Positions 33,434 to 41,412 are shown, counted from the stretch's first letter. The stretch: DNA of 64,000 nucleotides from Amycolatopsis sp. 2-15 (GCF_030285625.1 NZ_CP127294.1:3296001-3360000), one strand, 5' to 3'. Program-made: numbers and translations. The notes: generated by a model not told the origin, from the sequence alone.

Positions 33434-33943
33434 ATGGTCCCCGTGCTGATCTTGATCGACGTCCAGAACAACATGCTCCTCCCGCCCGAACCGGTGCCTT
33501 CCGCGGCGACCGTCGCCCCGGCGATCGAGGCGGTGCTTTCCCGCGCGCGGGCCGCCGGTGCTGCGGTGGTGCACGTGCGCAACAACGGCACCGGCGACGA
33601 TCCCGACGTGCCCGGAACACCGGGCTGGGCTCTGGTCCACGACGTGCTTCCGGGCGAATACGTGGTGGACAAGACCACTCCCGACTCCTTCGCCGGCACC
33701 CCGCTGTCGACCCTCGTGCCCACTGGCGCGCCCCTCGTCGTCGCCGGCATGCAGAGCGACTTCTGCGTTCGCGAGACCACCCTGGAAGCCCTCCGGCGAG
33801 GCCACCCGGTCACCTTGGTCACCGACGCCCACGCCACCTACGACGGCTCCGCTCCCGCCGCGGAAGCCTCCGCCGCGGTCGCCGCCGAACTGGCCACCGC
33901 GGGCGCCTCGCTGGCCTCGAGCGAGGTGGTCCACTTCGGCTGA
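33434..33943 (+). CDS. Isochorismatase-family cysteine hydrolase
   Basis: The 169-residue protein has the isochorismatase-like triad: D9 in LILIDVQNNML, a lysine in YVVDKTTPDSF, and the nucleophile cysteine in AGMQSDFCVRETT. The family includes isochorismatases, nicotinamidases and N-carbamoyl hydrolases; the short length and motif fit a nicotinamidase-related hydrolase, with substrate unknown. It is divergent from the S33 hydrolase gene. Confidence 0.87.
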   Translation: MVPVLILIDVQNNMLLPPEPVPSAATVAPAIEAVLSRARAAGAAVVHVRNNGTGDDPDVPGTPGWALVHDVLPGEYVVDKTTPDSFAGTPLSTLVPTGAPLVVAGMQSDFCVRETTLEALRRGHPVTLVTDAHATYDGSAPAAEASAAVAAELATAGASLASSEVVHFG

Positions 33944-33986
33944 GGGAGATCACCGCTGCTGCGCGACTGCCCTGCGGGTAGAGTAA

Positions 33987-34013
33987 GTCATCAGGTGATG
34001 ACATCAACTGATG
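33987..34013 (+). promoter_or_regulatory. Overlapping palindromes, probable TetR operator of the MFS-tetR operon
   Basis: GTCATCAGGTGATGAC (33987-34002) has perfect 7-bp arms around GG, and a second repeat CATCAACTGATG (34002-34013) abuts it and overlaps the ATG at 34011. TAGAGT at 33979-33984 fits a -10, placing the transcript start inside the first palindrome. The downstream TetR gene at 36127 is the likely binder. Confidence 0.55.
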
Positions 34014-36044
34014 ACTGAGGTGTGCCGCGATGTTCGAAATGGCCGCTGTGGGCGAATTGCGTGGCACACCCTGGCGGGCCGCTCCGGGCGCGCTGCCGGG
34101 GTGTGCCGGCGAGGTGATGGCGCCCGGATTCTTGCCTGGTGGGCAGCGGTCGCCTGGGCGATCCGGATGCGGTCTCGGCAACTTGGCGGACCTGTGGGCA
34201 GCCTGCGTGCGCGCTGCGGGCCGGTTGTGAGCGGGCCGCAGAAGCCGCCCGTACGCGCCTCGGGCGAGGTGTCGGAGTGCGGTGCGTACGAGGCCGGCGA
34301 AGCATCGCAGTGCTCCGCGGCCGGCGCGGGCGAGGCTGATTCGCAAGGACACGGTCCTGGCGCGCCGCCGGTGCTCGACGCCGCAGGCGGGCGGTCCGCC
34401 CATGCCGAGAGCAAGGCGCCGGAGCTTGCCGGAGCCGAGGGGCGGGTGCGTGGTCCGAAGCTGGCGCCGGGATCGGATGGGCCTGTCGTCGGTGTGCCGA
34501 CCGCGGGGTCCGCGCGCGCCTCGCGGGAGGTCGCCGAGGGTGGCAGGGCTGAGGAACAGCCGCGTGGTCCGGCGGCGGCGTCGGGATGGGACACGCCTGT
34601 TCTTGGCGGGCCACGCGCGCGGCCCGGGCAGGCAGCGACCGAGGTAGCCGAGAGCAGCGCGGCTGAGCGAACTGCCCGGGGGTTGGTGCCCACGTTGGTG
34701 TTCCTCGGGCTCGTCGTGGCGGTGATCAGCAGCCTGGGGGCGCCGCTGATTCCGGAAGTGGCCGTGGTGCACCGGGTGTCGCTGGGGGATGCGCAGTGGT
34801 CGTTGACGGTGACGTTGGTGGTCGGGGCGATGGTGACGCCCGTGATGGGGCGGCTCGGCGACGGGCGGGCGCGGCGGGGCGTGATGCTGGCCGGGCTGGG
34901 GCTCGTGGTGCTGGGGTGTGTGCTGGCGGCGTTGCCGTTCGGGTTTGTGGCGTTGCTGGTGGGTCGGGGGTTGCAGGGGGCCGGGCTGGGGTTGACGCCG
35001 CTGACGATCGTGGTGGCGCGGGAAGCGTTGGTGCCCGCGAAGGCGAGGCCGACGATGGCGATCCTGTCGATCACGACGGTCGCGGGGGTCGGGCTCGGGT
35101 ACCCGGTCACCGGGCTGATCACGGAGCTGGGTGGGCTGCCGGCGGCGTACTGGTTCGGGGCCGCGGTGGCGGCGGTTGCGCTGGTGGCGGCGATCAAGGT
35201 CGTGCCCCACGCCGTGAACGCCGAGGCGAAGCGGCTGGACGTGCCGGGGGCGGTGCTGCTGGGCGTGGGGCTTGGCGCGTTGCTGCTGTGGATCAGCAAG
35301 GGTGAGGAGTGGGGCTGGGGTTCGGCGGCGTCGGTCGGTTCGGTGCTTGTCGCGGTGGGCGCGCTGGTGGCGTGGGTGTGGCACGAGGGACGCAGCGGGC
35401 ACCCGCTCGTCGAGCTGCGGTTGTTGCGGCTGCCGGGGGTGCTCGCGGCGGACGTCGCGGCGTTGTTGTCGGGCACGGGGATGTATTTGCTGACGTCGTT
35501 GATGGTGCAGTTCGTGCAGACGCCGCCGGCCGACGGCGGGCTCGGCGGGTCCGTGGTCGTGGCGGGGCTGGTGTTGCTGCCGTTCTCGATCGGGAGCCTG
35601 CTTGCCGGCCGGATCGCGCCGTCGGTGATCCGGCGGGGGTGGGGGCGCGGGCTGATTCCCGGGGCTTCGCTGGTCGGGCTCGTGAGCGTCGGCGTGTTCG
35701 GCTTCGTGCGGCACGACTACGTGGTGCTCGCCGTTGTCATGGCGGCCACGGGGCTCGCCGTCGGCACGATCTTCGCTGTGCTGCCCGGCATGATCACGCG
35801 CGGCGCGCCCCCGCATGAGACCGGCAGCGCGATGAGCTTCAACCAGGTGCTGCGCTACGTCGGCTACTCCACCGGCAGCGCCCTCAGCGCCGCGATCCTC
35901 GTCGCGCACACGCCGGACGGGCAGCACTTCCCGAACGCGCTCGGCTACACGGTCGCCGCCTTCGCCGGGGTGGCGGTGTGGGTGCTCGCCGCGCTGTTCG
36001 GCATGCTGCTGCCCGGAAAAACGACCGAAGGAGCGCGCGGATGA
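34011..36044 (+). CDS. MFS drug-resistance transporter (DHA2-like) with a long repetitive N-terminal extension
   Basis: From about residue 226 the 677-residue protein is a 14-helix DHA2-type MFS transporter, with LGDGRARRGVMLAG (motif A), GLQGAGLGLTPLTIVVARE (motif B), GVGLGYPVTG (motif C) and MSFNQVLRYVGYSTGSALSAA. The first 225 residues are hydrophilic and degenerate-repetitive; three units share a PVV/PVL, EVAE/EVSE and RGP pattern about 35-40 residues apart. No strong internal start was found, and AGGTGA near 33994 could serve ATG 34011, so I keep the long form. An internal start (for example ATG 34167) is possible. The cargo is unknown; a TetR gene follows. Confidence 0.75.
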   Translation: MTEVCRDVRNGRCGRIAWHTLAGRSGRAAGVCRRGDGARILAWWAAVAWAIRMRSRQLGGPVGSLRARCGPVVSGPQKPPVRASGEVSECGAYEAGEASQCSAAGAGEADSQGHGPGAPPVLDAAGGRSAHAESKAPELAGAEGRVRGPKLAPGSDGPVVGVPTAGSARASREVAEGGRAEEQPRGPAAASGWDTPVLGGPRARPGQAATEVAESSAAERTARGLVPTLVFLGLVVAVISSLGAPLIPEVAVVHRVSLGDAQWSLTVTLVVGAMVTPVMGRLGDGRARRGVMLAGLGLVVLGCVLAALPFGFVALLVGRGLQGAGLGLTPLTIVVAREALVPAKARPTMAILSITTVAGVGLGYPVTGLITELGGLPAAYWFGAAVAAVALVAAIKVVPHAVNAEAKRLDVPGAVLLGVGLGALLLWISKGEEWGWGSAASVGSVLVAVGALVAWVWHEGRSGHPLVELRLLRLPGVLAADVAALLSGTGMYLLTSLMVQFVQTPPADGGLGGSVVVAGLVLLPFSIGSLLAGRIAPSVIRRGWGRGLIPGASLVGLVSVGVFGFVRHDYVVLAVVMAATGLAVGTIFAVLPGMITRGAPPHETGSAMSFNQVLRYVGYSTGSALSAAILVAHTPDGQHFPNALGYTVAAFAGVAVWVLAALFGMLLPGKTTEGARG

Positions 36045-36130
36045 CGGACCAGCCGCGTGGTGCCGTGCGCACCTGGGCCGCGTTGCCGGTGGCTGCCGCC
36101 CGGCAAGAAACAGAAGGAGCGCGCGGATGA
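36041..36130 (+). CDS. 29-aa micro-ORF created by local duplication between mfs and tetR
   Basis: ATG 36041 overlaps the MFS stop and has a perfect GAAGGAG site. The frame MTDQPRGAVRTWAALPVAAA ends in ETEGARG, the same residues that end the MFS protein, and its stop overlaps the TetR ATG at 36127. It begins MTDQ like TetR itself. The ORF is therefore a by-product of an 86-bp tandem duplication, but it is placed to couple translation of TetR to that of the transporter. Confidence 0.5.
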   Translation: MTDQPRGAVRTWAALPVAAARQETEGARG

Positions 36131-36687
36131 CGGACCAAGCCACCCCTCGGCGCCGGGACGCCGGAAGGACGCGGGCCGCGCTGTTGGGAGCCGCGGCGGA
36201 ACTCTTCGCGGAGCGCGGCTACGCGCAGGCGACGATCCGCGACATCGGCGAGCGGGCGGGCGTCGACCCGGCGATGATCGCGCGCTATTTCGGGGGGAAG
36301 GCGCAGCTGTATGTCGCCGTGTTGCAGGAGGAGACCGGCGACGAGGAGCTGCCCGACCTCGGGGACGCCGAGCGGTTGCGCGGGCTGGTCGGGCGGGCCG
36401 TGAGGCAGGGACCGGGGCCGTTGTACCAGGTCGCGCTGCAGTCGCATGACGATGTGAAGGCCAACGAGTTTTCCCGGGAAGAGCTGCATCGACGGATTGT
36501 CACGCCGCTCGCGCGTCGGCTGGCCGCCGAAGGTGTCGAACAGGCGCAGGCGCGCGCGGAGTTGCTGACGGCGGCGTTCGCCGGGGTGCTGATCGGGCGG
36601 ACGTCGGGTGCGTTGCCGGAGCTCGCGGCGCTCGACGAGGAGAGCCTCACGGCTCTGGTGACGCGGCTGGTGTCCTCTATGGAGTGA
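36127..36687 (+). CDS. TetR-family transcriptional regulator
   Basis: The 186-residue protein has a TetR helix-turn-helix (AALLGAAAELFAERGYAQATIRDIGERAGVDPAMIARYFGGKAQLY, residues about 17-62) and a C-terminal helical ligand domain of the TetR_C type. GAAGGAG precedes ATG 36127. It is the last gene of the MFS operon and probably represses it through the palindromes at 33987-34013, with a transported compound as inducer. Confidence 0.87.
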   Translation: MTDQATPRRRDAGRTRAALLGAAAELFAERGYAQATIRDIGERAGVDPAMIARYFGGKAQLYVAVLQEETGDEELPDLGDAERLRGLVGRAVRQGPGPLYQVALQSHDDVKANEFSREELHRRIVTPLARRLAAEGVEQAQARAELLTAAFAGVLIGRTSGALPELAALDEESLTALVTRLVSSME

Positions 36688-36716
36688 ACCGGGCACGGAA
36701 ATTGCCTCAGCGCACC

Positions 36717-36741
36717 GGAACCTGTTTCGAGGCCGGCCGTC
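36717..36741 (+). promoter_or_regulatory. ECF-type promoter (GGAAC-N16-CGTC)
   Basis: GGAAC at 36717-36721 and CGTC at 36738-36741, 16 nt apart, match the general ECF sigma promoter pattern. The lipoprotein ATG is 37 nt downstream. Which sigma factor reads it is not known. Confidence 0.45.
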
Positions 36742-36778
36742 CTGGGTAGTGACGAGCCGTCCACGAAGGGGAGTGCGC

Positions 36779-37348
36779 ATGCAGGGTAAGACGATCGTTC
36801 CGGGTATCGCGGTGCTGTTCGCGCTGGCGGCCTGTTCGAACACCACGCCACCACCGGCCGGCGCGCCGCAGCCGACCCACAACGCGGCGGTGAACGCGGA
36901 CAAACCAGCGGTCCAGCAAGAAACCCAGCAGTCCTTCCACGCCGAACTCACCATCCAGAATGAGGGCCTCGGCCTGCTCGCCCTGGAGAACACCGGCAAG
37001 GACCCCGTGACGATCCAGGGCTGGCCGGCGCTCCAGTTCCTCGCCGCCGACGATTCACCGCTCAAGGTGCCGACGCAGAACGTCGACATCCCCGGCGCGG
37101 GCCCGTCCATCACACTGCGCCCGGGCACCAACGCGTTCGCCGGCATCAAATGGGAAACGGGCGACAAAGGCAGCACCGACACGTTCGTGGCGACCACCCT
37201 CAAGCTCATCCCGCCCCACGGCACGAGCACGACGGTCGTCGACGTGATCGGCACGGACGGCAAGAAGGTCGGCTACCCCGAGTTCGACGTCACCTCGGTC
37301 AAGGTCGGCACGCTGCAGCCCAGCACCCAGGGCGTGCTCGTCTTCTGA
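36779..37348 (+). CDS. DUF4232-type lipoprotein
   Basis: The 189-residue protein has a lipoprotein signal peptide with lipobox LAAC, a short proline/alanine linker and a beta-sandwich DUF4232 domain (FHAELTIQNEGLGLLALENTGKDPVTIQGWPALQFL, then ITLRPGTNAFAGIKW). The family is secreted and common in actinomycetes, with no known activity. AAGGGGAG precedes ATG 36779 and an ECF-like promoter lies upstream. Its 3' end faces the decayed enolase-superfamily gene. Confidence 0.83.
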   Translation: MQGKTIVPGIAVLFALAACSNTTPPPAGAPQPTHNAAVNADKPAVQQETQQSFHAELTIQNEGLGLLALENTGKDPVTIQGWPALQFLAADDSPLKVPTQNVDIPGAGPSITLRPGTNAFAGIKWETGDKGSTDTFVATTLKLIPPHGTSTTVVDVIGTDGKKVGYPEFDVTSVKVGTLQPSTQGVLVF

Positions 37349-37364
37349 CCACGTCACACCGGAC

Positions 37365-38150
37365 GCGCAGATCGTCCAAAGCGGACAGGTCCCACACCGT
37401 CCCGTGGCCCGGCCGGTCCGGCGGGGCCACGCGTCCGTTTGGATGGTCAGTGTCTCCTGGAGCAAGTCGTCGATCAGCGGGAAGTGTTCCACGTACGGGC
37501 ATTCGGCACGACCGCCGCCGGATGGACGTGCAGTTCCGGCAGGAAGTGCGGGCTCAGCGTCGCGCCGAAAGCCTCCGCGATGGCCGAGATCCGCAGCCAT
37601 TCGGTGACGCCACCCGTCAGCGGCCCGCCCGGCTGCAGCACCGAGGCGGCGCACGCATGCAGGTAGGCCGCGAACTCGAAACGCCCGTGCGGGTGCTCGC
37701 CGACCGCGACGGGCATCACCACGGCGGCGGCGAGCGGCGCGTGGCCGGTGACGTCGTCGGACGAAAGTGGTTCCTCCAGCCAGTAAACGCCGAGGTCGGC
37801 CAGCCGGGCACCGGTCCACAGCGCGGTCGGGAGGTCGAGGCGTTCGTTGGCGTCGATCATGATCCGCACGTCGTCGCCCACGGCCTCGCGCACCGCGCGC
37901 GCGGGCCGCGTCTTCTTCCGCCCGCCGAGCGCCGGCGCGCAGCTTCACGGCGTGGTAGCCCTCGTCGAGGTACGCGCGCGTGCCGTCGACCAGCTGCCCG
38001 ACCGACATCGCGTGCGTGGCGCGGCGGCTGCCGTAGATCTCGACGTCGTCGTGGTGCGCGCCGAGGAGCGGAACAGCGGCAAGCCCGCGCGGCGTGCGCG
38101 CAGGTCCCACACCGCGATGTCCGCAGCGGACAGTGCGGGCAGCGTGAGCC
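37365..38150 (-). pseudogene. Decayed mandelate racemase/muconate lactonizing enzyme-type gene
   Basis: Pieces of an enolase-superfamily protein are spread over alternate minus-strand frames: LSAADIAVWDLRARRAGLPLF, then GAHHDDVEIYGSRRA and HAVKLRAG, then MIDANERLDL, WLEEPLSSDD, GEHPHGRFEF and PHFLPELHVH, then VEHFPLIDDLLQE, then GRVAPPDRPGHG. The switches imply single-base indels near 38065, 37915, 37500 and 37440. The KxR, D, E, E and H active-site positions are recognisable, so the ancestor was probably an acid-sugar dehydratase or racemase. The N-terminal capping domain is missing where the gene meets a MarR fragment at about 38152. Confidence 0.75.
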
Positions 38151-38153
38151 CGC

Positions 38154-38366
38154 GGCCGTCGAGCGGTCGAGGCGGGCGCGGGAGCGCAGCGTCGTCTGGG
38201 TCAGCGGGCCCTCGCGGGCCAGGGCGTGCAGCACCGCGAACTGCGGCGAGGTGAGGCCGCCGGGGAACACGTCGGACCAGATGGCGACGTGCAGCTGCTG
38301 GGTGGTGCGCGGTAGGTGCCCGATCATCCCGTAGAGGTCGAACTCGACCGGATCGGACTTCGCCAT
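38154..38366 (-). pseudogene. N-terminal fragment of a MarR regulator
   Basis: The first 71 residues of a MarR protein are intact (MAKSDPVEFDLYGMIGHLPR, LHVAIWSDVFPGGLTSPQFAVLHAL, GPLTQTTLRSRARLDRST), reaching the recognition helix. The sequence then passes abruptly into the enolase-superfamily fragment, and the wing and C-terminal helices are lost. A fitting palindrome lies between this start and the divergent oxidase gene. Confidence 0.7.
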
Positions 38367-38452
38367 CGCCGAACATCCCCGCCCGCGGACCGGTCGTCGG
38401 GATACGGACGAACTCCGGGTGAAGGATACGAGCCGCGGTGCCCATCGTCCCT

Positions 38453-38476
38453 TTGCGACGGTGACCTGCGTCGCAA
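38453..38476. promoter_or_regulatory. Inverted repeat between the marR fragment and the oxidase gene
   Basis: Perfect 8-bp arms TTGCGACG (38453-38460) and CGTCGCAA (38469-38476) flank an 8-nt spacer. The site lies 56 nt before the oxidase ATG and 87 nt before the MarR fragment ATG, as expected for an operator of a divergent MarR regulator whose gene is now broken. Confidence 0.5.
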
Positions 38477-38532
38477 GTCTGATTCACGTTTCACGGGCCC
38501 GGTGAGGCTGGGTCCGTCGAACGCGAAAGGCG

Positions 38533-39954
38533 ATGCGGATGAGCCCTTATGAGACGGTGGCGTCGGAGTCACTGACCCCGGCCGAGGTCGCCGGGCTGTC
38601 GAGGCGGCTCACCGGTCCCGTCGTGCTGCCCGGCGACGCGGGGTTCGAAGCCGAGTGCGCGACCTTCAACCTGGCCACGCCGCTGCGGCCCGCCGTGGCC
38701 ATCGGGGCGACCACGGTGGCCGACGTGCGGGCGGCGGTGCGGTTCGCCGCCGACCGGGCGCTGCCGATCGCCGTGCTCACCACCGGGCACCAGGTCGTGA
38801 ACCGGGCGCGCGGCGCGGTGCTGGTCACTCTGTCGCGAATGGACGCCGTGGAGGTCGACCCGGTGGCCGGGATCGCCCGCGTGCAGGGCGGTGCGCGCTG
38901 GAGCCAGGTCACCGAACGGGCCGGCGACAGCGGGCTCGCGGGCGTGAGCGCCGCGTCACCCACGGTGGGGGTCGTCGGTTACCACCTCGGTGGCGGGCAC
39001 AGCCCGATTCTGGGGCGGACGCACGGATACGCCGCCGACCACGTGCGCGCGTTGCGGCTCGTCACGGCCGACGGTGCGTTGCGCGAGGTGACTGCTGACG
39101 CCGAGCCGGAGCTGTTCTGGGGCCTTCGGGGTGGCAAGGGGAACCTCGGTGTGGTCACGTCGACGGAGTTCTCGCTGTTTTCCGTGCGGTCCTTCTACTG
39201 CGGCGGCCTGTTCTTCGCGGGGGAGCACGCCTCGAAGATCCTGCACGCCTGGCGGGAGTGGGTGACGGCTCTGCCGCGGGAGATGTCGTCGTCGATCGCG
39301 TTCCGGCGCCGCTCGCGGCCGGCGGAGGTCGTGGTCCACGTGCGGTTCTCGTCCCTCGGCCCGTCCGCCGAGGCGGAAGCCGCGCTCGCGCCGCTGCGGG
39401 CGCTGGCCCCGGCCGTGCGCGACACCGTCGCCGAGACCGCGTACCGAGACGGCCACCGCCTGCACCTGGACCCGTCGGCGCCCGTGGGCTGGCTGGAGCG
39501 CACGGCCGCGCTGCGATCGTTCCCGGCCGGGGCGGCCGACGCGCTGCTCGCGGTGGCGGGCCCGGATTCCGGCACCGAGCCGGGTTTCGTGGAGCTGCGG
39601 GCATTGGGCGGGGCGCTGGCCGACGAGCCCGCCGTGCCGAACGCCGTCGCCGGCCGCGGCGTGCGGTGGGCCCTCGTCGGGGCCGGCGGGCGGGAGGCCG
39701 GTGCTCAGCTGGACGCCCTCGTGGCCACGCTCGCTCCTTGGTCGCAGGACGAGCGCAACGCCAACCTGCTGGCCGCCGGCCAGGCCACGACCGTCGCCGA
39801 GGTGCGCGCCGCGTACGGCTCCGCGCGTTACGAGCGGCTTGCGCAGCTCAAAGGGCGCCACGACCCGCAGAACCTGTTCCGCGTCAACCACAACATCGCG
39901 CCGGCGGCCGTCACGCCGGTGCCCTCGACAGCACGATGGCCCCGGATCGAGTGA
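38533..39954 (+). CDS. FAD-linked oxidase with BBE domain (berberine bridge enzyme-like)
   Basis: The 473-residue flavoprotein has a PCMH-type FAD domain (VLTTGHQVVN with the flavin-linking histidine; GGARWSQVTERAGDSGLAGV; GVVGYHLGGGHS) and a C-terminal BBE segment (YERLAQLKGRHDPQNLFRVNHNI). Bicovalent members also use a cysteine just before VGVGG; here that position is serine (AASPTVGVVG), so single linkage is expected. Such enzymes oxidise sugars, alkaloids or polyketides. No signal peptide is seen. The stop codon lies inside a terminator hairpin, and the operator upstream suggests MarR control. Confidence 0.87.
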   Translation: MRMSPYETVASESLTPAEVAGLSRRLTGPVVLPGDAGFEAECATFNLATPLRPAVAIGATTVADVRAAVRFAADRALPIAVLTTGHQVVNRARGAVLVTLSRMDAVEVDPVAGIARVQGGARWSQVTERAGDSGLAGVSAASPTVGVVGYHLGGGHSPILGRTHGYAADHVRALRLVTADGALREVTADAEPELFWGLRGGKGNLGVVTSTEFSLFSVRSFYCGGLFFAGEHASKILHAWREWVTALPREMSSSIAFRRRSRPAEVVVHVRFSSLGPSAEAEAALAPLRALAPAVRDTVAETAYRDGHRLHLDPSAPVGWLERTAALRSFPAGAADALLAVAGPDSGTEPGFVELRALGGALADEPAVPNAVAGRGVRWALVGAGGREAGAQLDALVATLAPWSQDERNANLLAAGQATTVAEVRAAYGSARYERLAQLKGRHDPQNLFRVNHNIAPAAVTPVPSTARWPRIE

Positions 39955-39969
39955 TCCGGGGCCATCGTG
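39932..39969. terminator. 17-bp perfect hairpin shared by oxidase and tRNA genes
   Basis: Arms 39932-39948 and 39953-39969 pair perfectly around a 4-nt loop. The oxidase stop codon (39952-39954) is inside the structure, and the 3' end of the tRNA-Val gene begins 2 nt beyond it at 39971. It should terminate transcription from both sides. There is no T-run. Confidence 0.8.
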
Positions 39970-39970
39970 G

Positions 39971-40045
39971 TGGTGGGCGATACTGGGATCGAACCAGTGA
40001 CCTCTTCGGTGTGAACGAAGCGCTCTCCCCCTGAGCTAATCGCCC
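39971..40045 (-). tRNA. tRNA-Val (anticodon CAC)
   Basis: On the minus strand the 75 nt fold into a full cloverleaf: acceptor GGGCGAT with ATCGCCC, D arm GCTC/GAGC, anticodon stem CTTCG/CGAAG with loop TTCACAC (anticodon CAC), and T arm ACTGG/CCAGT with loop TTCGATC. The CCA end is encoded in the DNA (39971-39973). It reads GUG codons. It is 26 nt downstream of the other tRNA-Val gene, so both may come from one transcript. Confidence 0.95.
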
Positions 40046-40071
40046 TCCAGGTGAGTCCACATCGGACTACG

Positions 40072-40143
40072 TGCGCGATACTGGGATTGAACCAGTGACC
40101 TCTTCCGTGTCAGGGAAGCGCTCTCCCGCTGAGCTAATCGCGC
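40072..40143 (-). tRNA. tRNA-Val (anticodon GAC)
   Basis: The 72 nt on the minus strand form a cloverleaf with acceptor GCGCGAT/ATCGCGC, anticodon stem CTTCC/GGAAG with loop CTGACAC (anticodon GAC), and T loop TTCAATC. CCA is not encoded. It reads GUC and GUU codons. It is the promoter-proximal member of the tRNA pair; TAAGCT (minus strand, 40158-40163) may be the -10. Confidence 0.95.
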
Positions 40144-40310
40144 GCTGTCGGGAAACGAGCTTAGCGAACCCCTTCCGGGCCCCGCCACGGGGGCCACCCT
40201 TCCGCCGCGCCGCGGTCCAGCCGACCCCGGGCGGGGGCCCGAAGGGACACCGGCCGAGGACTCATGGACGGGTCCGGCGCGGGGCGAAAACCGCCGGCCC
40301 GCGAGACGAG

Positions 40311-40339
40311 TTGACAAACTCCGGAATGGGGCGCACGAT
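40311..40339 (+). promoter_or_regulatory. Vegetative-type promoter of the AraC gene
   Basis: TTGACA (40311-40316), a 17-nt spacer and CACGAT (40334-40339) fit a sigma-70-type promoter, about 95 nt before the AraC ATG at 40438. The perfect -35 is rare in this window. Confidence 0.5.
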
Positions 40340-40437
40340 GACGGAAATATGCTCTGACGGCGAGGTGGAATAGCGCCGTTCGGTTCCGGTTCAGGTGTCC
40401 GGCACCGATTTCGGAGTAGGCGGCTTTGAGGTGGCGG

Positions 40438-41406
40438 ATGCGACACGGCGAAGCACGTTCGACTACCACCGCCGCTCACCCTGAGTACAACGCGCTCGGC
40501 ACTTCCGGCTGGAGCGCGCTGCTCGCCCAGTCGCTGCTCGCGTTCAACGTCGAGTCCGATGATCCGCAGCACTTCCGCGGGTACCTGCGCAACCGCAAGA
40601 TCGCCGACGTCGACTTCATCGAGATGGCCACCGGCTGCCACGTCGCACACCGCAGCGCCGACACGATCGCCCGCGACTGCCGCCCCGACTACGTGCTGTG
40701 CCTGCAGGTCGCGGGCGTGGGCGAGTTCCACCAGGGCAGCCGCACGGCCGTGCTGCAGCCCGGTGACCTCACGGTCTTCGACGCCACTCGCCCGGCGACG
40801 GTGGTCAGCAGCGCCGAGTACCGCAACGTCTGCATCAAGTTCCCCCAGCGCCTGCTGCGGCTGCCGCGCTCGCACGTCGACCAGCTCACCGCGGCCCGCA
40901 TCAGCGCACGCGACGGGCTGGCCCCCGCGACCGGCGCGCTGCTGATGACGCTCGGTCACGTCATGGAGGACATCTCCGGCCGCACGCGGTACCTCGCCGT
41001 CCGCAACGCGCTCGACCTCGTCTCGACGATGTTCGAAAGCATTCTGGACGTATCCGGCGATGGCGGGAAAACTGAGAGGAACGTCATTCCCGGACAAATC
41101 CGGGAATACATCGACGAACACCTCGGCGACCCGGAATTGTCCCCCGCCGCCATCGCCTCCGCGCAATTCATCTCACTGCGGAAACTGCAGGGCATTTTCC
41201 AGCAGAATGGCACCACGGTTTCGGCCTGGATCCGCACGCGCCGCCTCGAACGGGGCCGGCGCGACCTCGTCTCGTCCGGTGAGCTGTCGGTGGCGGCCAT
41301 CAGCCGGCGCTGGGGGTTCAAGACGCCGTCGCACTTCGGGCGCGCGTTCAAGGACGAGTACGGCGTGACGCCGGCCGAGTTCCGCCGCGAGGCCTCAGCC
41401 GGCTGA
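40438..41406 (+). CDS. AraC-family regulator of the adjacent ring-cleavage genes (probable)
   Basis: The 322-residue protein has an N-terminal AraC_binding_2-type domain (HFRGYLRNRKIADVDFIEMATG, LQPGDLTVFDATRP) and a C-terminal double helix-turn-helix (IREYIDEHLGDPELSPAAIASAQFISLRKLQ and WGFKTPSHFGRAFKDEYGVTPAEFR). Such regulators activate aromatic catabolism genes. GAGGTGG precedes ATG 40438. It converges with the decayed maleylacetate reductase gene and may once have controlled that operon; no binding site is seen. Confidence 0.87.
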   Translation: MRHGEARSTTTAAHPEYNALGTSGWSALLAQSLLAFNVESDDPQHFRGYLRNRKIADVDFIEMATGCHVAHRSADTIARDCRPDYVLCLQVAGVGEFHQGSRTAVLQPGDLTVFDATRPATVVSSAEYRNVCIKFPQRLLRLPRSHVDQLTAARISARDGLAPATGALLMTLGHVMEDISGRTRYLAVRNALDLVSTMFESILDVSGDGGKTERNVIPGQIREYIDEHLGDPELSPAAIASAQFISLRKLQGIFQQNGTTVSAWIRTRRLERGRRDLVSSGELSVAAISRRWGFKTPSHFGRAFKDEYGVTPAEFRREASAG

Positions 41407-41412
41407 CGGCCG

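Noticed and set aside
33819..36143. Minus-strand frame opposite the MFS transporter
   Set aside because: Composition is typical of an antisense shadow and the plus strand has a full membrane transporter.
39971..40143. tRNA genes as an integration site for a mobile element
   Set aside because: No integrase, no duplicated tRNA end and no att-like repeat were found nearby.
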